Below are positions 4,742-9,886 of a DNA stretch of 9,886 nucleotides, in pieces (position 1 is the stretch's first letter; each line of letters starts with the position of its first letter). Both the position numbers and the translations under genes were made by a program. The stretch lies in NCBI GenBank assembly GCA_023390215.1, contig JAEWDG010000311.1:1-9886 (forward strand), read 5' to 3'. The stretch is from Bacteroidota bacterium. Its GTDB lineage: Bacteria; Bacteroidota; Bacteroidia; Chitinophagales; Chitinophagaceae. The notes beneath the pieces are model-generated. The model made no database searches and had not been told where the DNA came from. It worked only from the letters and a program-made list of their open reading frames with translations.

Positions 4742-5665
4742 ATGCAAGAAATGCCAGAAGGCGGGCACGGCTATCATGTTACAGTGCTTCTGAATGAAGC
4801 CGTTGATGCGTTGAATATCGATCCCGGAGGTGTATATGTGGACTGCACTTTTGGAGGCGGAGGTCATAGCAGGAAGATCCTTGAGAAACTGAAGAATGGA
4901 AAGTTGTACGTTTTTGATCAGGATGAAGAAGCAAAGCAAAATCTACCTGATGATGAAAGGGTTCATTTCATTCAACAGAATTTCAGGCATGTACAACGGT
5001 TCCTCCGTTTGGAAAAATTGGTGAAGGTTGATGGGATCCTTGCAGATCTGGGTGTTTCAAGTCACCAGTTCGATGAAGCAGAGCGCGGTTTCTCAACAAG
5101 ATTCGAAGCTGAACTTGATATGCGGATGGACAGAAGATCTGCGTTCGATGCGGCTGAACTGATCCAGACCTATTCCGTAAAAAGGCTTCAGGAGATATTT
5201 GAAAAATTCGGTGAGGTAACCAATGCGAAAACGCTGGCACAAACGATTGCGACACAAAGAGAAATTTCTCCCATCAGAACAGTTACGCAATTCAGGAGTG
5301 CGGTGCAGGAAATCGTAAAAGGTAATCCGAATAAATATTTCGCCCAGGTTTTTCAGGCCCTCCGCATGGAAGTGAATGATGAAACGGGTGCTTTGAAAGA
5401 CCTGCTTGAACAGGCAGAAGTTCTTTTAAAACCAGGTGGAAGGATAGCAGTGATCAGCTTCCACTCCATTGAAGACAGGATCGTTAAACAGTATTTCAAA
5501 TACGGATCCAAAGGATTCAGCGAAGATCACACAGATCTTTTCGGAAATAAAAAAGAATCACCCTGGGAATTATGGAATAAGAAACCCATACTTCCCGGTG
5601 AGGAAGAGATGAGGATGAACCCGCGATCACGAAGCGCTAAACTCAGGGTAGCGATCAAAAAATAG
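4742..5665 (+). CDS. rsmH: 16S rRNA (cytosine1402-N4)-methyltransferase RsmH
   Basis: This 307-residue SAM-dependent enzyme, formerly MraW, methylates N4 of C1402 in the decoding centre of 16S rRNA. The start HVTVLLNEAVDAL (residues 12-24) is the family opening. The SAM-binding motif I is YVDCTFGGGGHS (32-43). Other hallmarks are FDQDEEA (58-64), ILADLGVSSHQFDEAERGFS (99-118), LDMRMD (125-130), FFxALR-type FQALRMEVN (204-212), ISFHSIEDRIVK (238-249) and the closing NPRSRSAKLRVA (293-304). Length is normal. It is the second gene of the dcw cluster with 3 bases to the FtsL-like gene, so translation of the two is probably coupled. An in-frame ATG at 4751 is an alternative start that would remove three residues. 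Confidence 0.97.
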   Translation: MQEMPEGGHGYHVTVLLNEAVDALNIDPGGVYVDCTFGGGGHSRKILEKLKNGKLYVFDQDEEAKQNLPDDERVHFIQQNFRHVQRFLRLEKLVKVDGILADLGVSSHQFDEAERGFSTRFEAELDMRMDRRSAFDAAELIQTYSVKRLQEIFEKFGEVTNAKTLAQTIATQREISPIRTVTQFRSAVQEIVKGNPNKYFAQVFQALRMEVNDETGALKDLLEQAEVLLKPGGRIAVISFHSIEDRIVKQYFKYGSKGFSEDHTDLFGNKKESPWELWNKKPILPGEEEMRMNPRSRSAKLRVAIKK

Positions 5666-5668
5666 AGC

Positions 5669-6016
5669 ATGAGCGAGCCAACAGAACAGAATAATGGAAA
5701 TGCAGCTTCCCGTTTCGACTGGAAGAAGAAACTTAACTACAAGTTCATTGTAGAGAACGTTCCATTTTTTCTTTTTCTTTCGTTGCTCGCGGTGATATAC
5801 ATATATAATGGTCACTATGCGGATAAGCTCGCCAGAAAAATTTCGACCAGCGAAAAAAACATCAAGGAACTGGAATACGAATACAAGACATTAAAAAGTG
5901 AGGTGATATTCAGAAGCAAGGCAAGTGAATTGATCAGAGCCGTGGAACCAATCGGATTAAAAGAATTAAAAACTCCGCCTGTTGAACTGGCGGACAGCAA
6001 CAACATAAAATATTAA
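5669..6016 (+). CDS. ftsL: FtsL-like cell division protein (Bacteroidota type)
   Basis: This 115-residue bitopic membrane protein has FtsL layout. A polar cytoplasmic N-terminus (residues 1-29, with basic DWKKKLNYK at 17-25) is followed by one membrane helix (about 31-47), then a periplasmic heptad-like stretch rich in charged residues, KISTSEKNIKELEYEYKTLKSE (57-78), expected to form a coiled coil. The C-terminal part (AVEPIGLKELKTPP) resembles the junction that follows the coil in Bacteroidota homologues. FtsL proteins diverge strongly, so the assignment rests on this layout and on its place between rsmH and ftsI, where ftsL stands in most dcw clusters. Its expected partners are FtsB-like protein, FtsQ and the FtsW-FtsI complex. 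Confidence 0.85.
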   Translation: MSEPTEQNNGNAASRFDWKKKLNYKFIVENVPFFLFLSLLAVIYIYNGHYADKLARKISTSEKNIKELEYEYKTLKSEVIFRSKASELIRAVEPIGLKELKTPPVELADSNNIKY

Positions 6017-6024
6017 GCGAAGGC

Positions 6025-8145
6025 TTGGAAATAAAAAAAGACATACTCTGGCGTGTTTACCTCTGCTTCATAGGCATTGCGGTTCTGGGCCTTCTGGTCA
6101 TCGGCAGGGTAGTGTATATCCAGCAGGTGCAGGGAAAATACTGGGTGGGTATGGGCGACAGCCTTCATTTAAAATATCAGCCCATAGAAGCGGAACGCGG
6201 AACGATATACAGCGAAGACGGAAGTATGCTCAGTACCTCAGTGCCGATTTTTGACATTTATGTTGATTTTATGGCCGATGGGCTCCGCGAAAAAGCTGGT
6301 GCGCGTTTCAAAGACAATGTTGATTCGCTCAGCATTGCCATGGCTGATCTTTTCCAGGATAAAACGGCGGCAGAGTACAAGAAAATTTTGCAACAGGCTT
6401 ATCGTGAAAAGTTGCGGTATTTTTTATTGAAAAGAAAGATATCATTCGATCAGTTTAAAAAATTCCGTGAATTCCCATTAGTAAGGCTCGGCAGAAATAA
6501 AAGCGGGATGATCTTCGATATCCGCGACAAGCGTATCAATCCTTATGTGTTGCTGGCAAACAGAACCATCGGGTTGTCGAGAGAGGATTCAACCAAAAAT
6601 GTTGGACTGGAACTTACGTATGATAGTTTGTTAAGGGGGATGACGGGACAGCGTTTGATGCGGTATTCTGCGGGTGCCTATCTGCCCGTGGAAGGTGCGG
6701 AACTCGATCCGGTGAATGGTAAAAATATTGTGTGCACGATCGATCCTTATATCCAGGATGTTACAGAAGGCGCGTTGATGAAGATGCTGGTTGATAATAA
6801 TTCCACGCATGGAACGGCTATCGTGATGGAAACCGCCACAGGAAAGATCAAGGCTATCGCCAACCTGGGAAAGCAGATTGACGGTACTTATACCGAAGAC
6901 CTGAACTACGGAATAGGAAAGCGAACCGAACCAGGATCTATTTTTAAACTCGCCACGCTGATCTCTCTTCTTGAAGACAAATATGTTGATACTTCAAGCA
7001 TTGTTGATGTGGAAGGTGGTGCAAAATATTTTTACGGATTAAGAATTAAAGACTCGCATCTGGGTGCGCATAACATGACGGTGAAAGACGCTTTTCTGCG
7101 CAGCTCTAATGTGGCTTTCGCAAAACTGGCAGATCAGTATTATCACAATCAACCTGAGAAGTTCACCGATCACCTCCATGCCCTTAAACTTGATACCCTG
7201 ACGGGAGTTGATATCGTAGCCAGTTCAGGTAAACCGGTTTTTTACAAACCCAAAAGTAAATACTGGCATGCTACATCGATTCCTTATATGGCTCATGGAT
7301 ATGGTCAGCTCGTAACGCCCATCAACATGTTAACGCTATATAATGCCGTTGCAAATAAAGGTAAAATGATGAGGCCTTACCTCGTGAGCGCCGTTGAAGA
7401 TTATGGTGTAACGGTGGAGAAGATAGAACCGCAGGTGCTGGTTGAGAAAATCTGCTCCGATGAAACGCTTGCACAGGTGAAAAGCTGTCTTAAAGCCGTT
7501 GTAGACAGTGTGCATGGAACAGCACATAAGGTTTGTTTCGATACACTATATTCTATTTCAGGTAAAACAGGTACGGCCGTTAGTGCACTGAATAATAAAG
7601 GATACAATAAGGGTAATAAAATATACCAGGCATCTTTTATGGGATATTTCCCCAGTGAAGATCCAAAATTTACAATAGGCGTTGTAATTCAAAACAGCAA
7701 TGAATCGCGGCTGGTTTACGGCGCTGATGTTTCCGGCCGTGTATTCAAAGAAATTTCCGACAGATTATATAACCGTTTTCTTAGTAAAAACAGATTCGCC
7801 AATAATCTGATGCAGGATACGGTGATGTATGATTATTATGGACGTGCCAATGAAATGACCTCAATCTTCAGGTACCTGGATATGACTTCAATAGATTCTG
7901 CTTCGGATGGTTACTGGAGAAATCTTCAGGTTTCCGGACGCACAGCAATCATGAAAGCTCCCGTTCCACCTGCTAACGGAAGCATACCAAACGTAATCGG
8001 CATGGGTTTGAAAGATGCGATCTATATGTTGGAAAACCTCGGCCTGGTTGCATCTGTCTCCGGCAGGGGAAAAGTTATTAATCAAAGTCTGGCAGCAGGC
8101 ACACCCTATAAGAAAGGACAGCATATTATGCTTGTACTAAACTGA
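6025..8145 (+). CDS. ftsI: Septal peptidoglycan transpeptidase FtsI/PBP3 with C-terminal PASTA domain
   Basis: This 706-residue class B penicillin-binding protein cross-links septal peptidoglycan in the periplasm. After a short cytoplasmic start, one membrane anchor lies at residues of about 10-31. The dimerisation/pedestal domain begins with EAERGTIYSEDGSMLSTS (55-72). The transpeptidase domain carries all three active-site motifs: SxxK as S305-I-F-K308, SxN as S360-S-N362 and KTG at 514-516. A single PASTA domain follows at about 652-706 (IPNVIGMGLKDAIYMLENLGL...). The start is a TTG at 6025: the next in-frame ATG is residue 43, inside the periplasmic part, which would remove the anchor. 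It follows the FtsL-like gene by 8 bases and its TGA overlaps the murE ATG by one base (TGATG). PASTA-bearing FtsI is usual in Bacteroidota; sporulation-type SpoVD is excluded by lineage. Confidence 0.95.
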   Translation: MEIKKDILWRVYLCFIGIAVLGLLVIGRVVYIQQVQGKYWVGMGDSLHLKYQPIEAERGTIYSEDGSMLSTSVPIFDIYVDFMADGLREKAGARFKDNVDSLSIAMADLFQDKTAAEYKKILQQAYREKLRYFLLKRKISFDQFKKFREFPLVRLGRNKSGMIFDIRDKRINPYVLLANRTIGLSREDSTKNVGLELTYDSLLRGMTGQRLMRYSAGAYLPVEGAELDPVNGKNIVCTIDPYIQDVTEGALMKMLVDNNSTHGTAIVMETATGKIKAIANLGKQIDGTYTEDLNYGIGKRTEPGSIFKLATLISLLEDKYVDTSSIVDVEGGAKYFYGLRIKDSHLGAHNMTVKDAFLRSSNVAFAKLADQYYHNQPEKFTDHLHALKLDTLTGVDIVASSGKPVFYKPKSKYWHATSIPYMAHGYGQLVTPINMLTLYNAVANKGKMMRPYLVSAVEDYGVTVEKIEPQVLVEKICSDETLAQVKSCLKAVVDSVHGTAHKVCFDTLYSISGKTGTAVSALNNKGYNKGNKIYQASFMGYFPSEDPKFTIGVVIQNSNESRLVYGADVSGRVFKEISDRLYNRFLSKNRFANNLMQDTVMYDYYGRANEMTSIFRYLDMTSIDSASDGYWRNLQVSGRTAIMKAPVPPANGSIPNVIGMGLKDAIYMLENLGLVASVSGRGKVINQSLAAGTPYKKGQHIMLVLN

Positions 8146-9611
8146 TGAAGGCATTAAAAGACATATTATACAAGGTGAAGATCAGGTCGGCCATTGGCGA
8201 CATGAACAGGCCTGTGCATGCACTTCAAATAGATTCACGGAAACTGAGCAAAGGGGATTGCTTTATTGCCATCACCGGCTCAACCGCAAACGGACATGAT
8301 TATATAGATACAGCAATATTAAACGGTGCCTCTTCCATCATATGCGAAAAGCTTCCTGCTGCGCTTTTGGATCATGTGACCTATGTGGAAGTCAATGACA
8401 GTGCGGAAGCCGCGGGTTTGATGAGTCACCAGTTTAATGGTGAGGTTACAAATAAAATAAAACTCGTGGGTGTTACCGGCACGAACGGAAAAACCACGGT
8501 GGCAACTTTATTATATAATCTGTTCACAGGGCTGGGCTACACCTGCGGGCTGATCAGCACGGTAAATATCCGTATCGGGGAGCAGGTGAAAGATGCAACC
8601 CATACCACACCTGATGCTGTTTCACTGAACGCCTTGCTGAAAGATATGGCAGACCAGTGTTGTTCGCATGTTTTCATGGAGTGCAGCAGCCACGCCATCG
8701 ACCAGAAACGAATTGCAGGATTAAACTTTACAGGGGCACTGTTTACAAATATTACACACGACCATCTCGATTATCACAAAACTTTTGATGAGTATATACG
8801 CGTAAAAAAATCCTGGTTCGATCAGTTGCCTTCATCATCTTTTGCAATCAGTAATGCAGACGACAGAAGGGGCGCGGTGATGTTGCAGAACACATCAGCG
8901 AAAAAATATTTCTATAGCCTGAGGACAGCCGCTGAGTTCAAGGGCAGAATACTGGACAACAGTTTGTCTGGCCTGCACATGCTCGTGAACGATGTTGAAG
9001 TGCATTTCAAACTGATAGGAGAATTTAATGCGTATAACCTGCTTGCCGTTTTTGGCGCAGCCATTTGTCTTGGTGAAAAAAAGAATGAGGTACTTGAAAC
9101 ATTAAGTGCCTTACAGGGCGCAGAAGGAAGATTCGATTATCTCGTAAGTGAGCGCCAGCGGGTGATCGGTATTGTTGATTACGCGCACACGCCTGATGCT
9201 TTATTAAATGTTCTGGCCACAATAAATAAACTCAAAACAGGTAAAGAAAGAGTGATCACCGTTGTGGGTTGCGGTGGAAACAGGGATAAAGCAAAAAGGC
9301 CTCTGATGGCTGAAGTGGCCTGCGAACACAGCGATAAGGTAATTCTAACCTCCGATAACCCGAGGAATGAGGAACCTGAAGATATCCTGAAAGATATGGA
9401 AGCGGGAGTTAGTGTGGTGGCCAGAAGAAAAACGATCAGTATCACCGACAGAAGAGAAGCGATTAAGACGGCTGTAAACCTGAGCCAGGATGAAGATATT
9501 CTGCTGGTAGCGGGAAAAGGTCATGAGAAATATCAGGAGATCAAAGGTGTGAAGTATGATTTTGATGATAAGAAGGTGCTGAAGGAAATGTTCAGCCTGC
9601 TTGAAAAATAA
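8145..9611 (+). CDS. murE: UDP-MurNAc-L-Ala-D-Glu:meso-diaminopimelate ligase MurE
   Basis: This 488-residue cytoplasmic ATP-dependent ligase adds the third stem-peptide residue to UDP-MurNAc-L-Ala-D-Glu. The N-terminal UDP-binding domain holds LQIDSRKLSKGDCFIAITG (27-45). The central domain has the P-loop VTGTNGKTT (110-118), THTTPDAVSL (152-161), ECSSHAIDQKRI (179-190) and FTNITHDHLDYHKTFDEYIRVKKSWF (200-225), in which K221 is the expected carbamylated lysine. The C-terminal domain has VDYAHTPDAL (344-353), VGCGGNRDKAKRPLM (374-388), DNPRNEEP (404-411) and AGKGHE (456-461). DNPR is the motif that reads meso-DAP and not lysine, so the wall is predicted to be DAP type. The first base of its ATG is the last base of the ftsI stop. 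Length is normal and all key residues are present. Confidence 0.97.
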   Translation: MKALKDILYKVKIRSAIGDMNRPVHALQIDSRKLSKGDCFIAITGSTANGHDYIDTAILNGASSIICEKLPAALLDHVTYVEVNDSAEAAGLMSHQFNGEVTNKIKLVGVTGTNGKTTVATLLYNLFTGLGYTCGLISTVNIRIGEQVKDATHTTPDAVSLNALLKDMADQCCSHVFMECSSHAIDQKRIAGLNFTGALFTNITHDHLDYHKTFDEYIRVKKSWFDQLPSSSFAISNADDRRGAVMLQNTSAKKYFYSLRTAAEFKGRILDNSLSGLHMLVNDVEVHFKLIGEFNAYNLLAVFGAAICLGEKKNEVLETLSALQGAEGRFDYLVSERQRVIGIVDYAHTPDALLNVLATINKLKTGKERVITVVGCGGNRDKAKRPLMAEVACEHSDKVILTSDNPRNEEPEDILKDMEAGVSVVARRKTISITDRREAIKTAVNLSQDEDILLVAGKGHEKYQEIKGVKYDFDDKKVLKEMFSLLEK

Positions 9612-9636
9612 ATTTTAAAAATTAAGACCCGGATAA

Positions 9637-9886
9637 ATGTTGTATCACTTTTTTGAATGGTTGATGAAACAGGGAATAAGATTCCCGGGAAGCGGCCTGC
9701 TTCAGTTCATCTCGTTCAGGGTGATCCTCGCGCTGGTATTTTCTCTGGTTATTACAACTGTTTTCGGTAAGAAACTGATCAGGATCCTTCAACGCAGGCA
9801 ACTGGGTGAAACGGTCCGTGATCTTGGTCTTGCAGGCGAGCAACAGAAGAAAGGAACGCCAACAATGGGGGGTATCATTATCATTC
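9637..9886 (+). CDS. mraY: Phospho-N-acetylmuramoyl-pentapeptide transferase MraY, N-terminal part (runs off the window)
   Basis: Only the first 83 codons are in the window. MraY is the integral-membrane enzyme that transfers phospho-MurNAc-pentapeptide to undecaprenyl phosphate, forming lipid I. The fragment reads MLYHFFEWLM..., then a first membrane helix at residues of about 24-44 (SFRVILALVFSLVITTVFG within it), a basic cytoplasmic stretch KKLIRILQRRQLGETVRDLG (45-64), and the diagnostic KKGTPTMGG (71-79) that begins the second conserved block. The start ATG lies 25 bases after the murE stop in an A/T-rich gap with no terminator, so it should be co-transcribed. Remaining dcw genes are expected beyond the window edge. 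Confidence 0.95.
   Translation, partial: MLYHFFEWLMKQGIRFPGSGLLQFISFRVILALVFSLVITTVFGKKLIRILQRRQLGETVRDLGLAGEQQKKGTPTMGGIIII

Noticed and set aside
9622..9843. Reverse-strand 73-codon open frame at the window end
   Set aside because: It is antisense to the start of mraY, which carries the diagnostic KKGTPTMGG motif.

Overview
The window reads as chromosomal DNA from a Bacteroidota member. A Chitinophagaceae/Sphingobacteriia-type lineage is my best guess, from gene order and protein style rather than any search. Supporting signs are an atpD-atpC pair with an 83-residue epsilon subunit, an mraZ-rsmH-ftsL-like-ftsI(PASTA)-murE-mraY cluster, AT-rich leaders with little Shine-Dalgarno signal, and a TTTG / TAnnTTTG promoter before the histidine kinase gene.

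Region 1 (1-1110, + strand). The C-terminus of the F1 ATP synthase beta subunit (atpD) is followed by an insertion-like segment of about 565 bp and then atpC (epsilon). The inserted segment carries a gene of the '23S rRNA-intervening sequence / four-helix-bundle' family. It is bracketed by copies of a 20-22 bp sequence: degenerate inverted copies on the left, one direct copy just before the gene, and three tandem copies at exact 22-bp period running to the atpC start codon. It looks like a small repeat-bounded cassette lodged inside an essential operon, and it is the most unusual thing in the window. A rho-independent hairpin ends the ATP synthase unit.

Region 2 (1095-2619, - strand). A two-gene unit of yqgE/AlgH-family gene followed by a membrane-anchored PlsC-like acyltransferase converges on atpC. 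The terminator hairpin of atpC overlaps the acyltransferase stop codon.

Region 3 (2695-4262, + strand). A divergent Bacteroidota-type promoter drives a sensor histidine kinase with no response regulator beside it. The 200-bp gap after it holds an array of DnaA-box-like 9-mers, then a four-unit 10-bp-period GTGG repeat (a probable MraZ operator), then a 10-bp perfect inverted repeat in the mraZ leader.

Region 4 (4263-9886, + strand). This is the start of the division and cell wall (dcw) cluster: mraZ (regulator), rsmH (16S rRNA m4C1402 methyltransferase), an FtsL-like septal protein, ftsI (septal transpeptidase with one PASTA domain), murE (meso-DAP-adding ligase) and the first 83 codons of mraY. 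Intergenic gaps are between -1 and 25 bp, so the cluster is probably one transcript under MraZ control. No tRNA, rRNA, CRISPR array, transposase or reverse transcriptase was seen.
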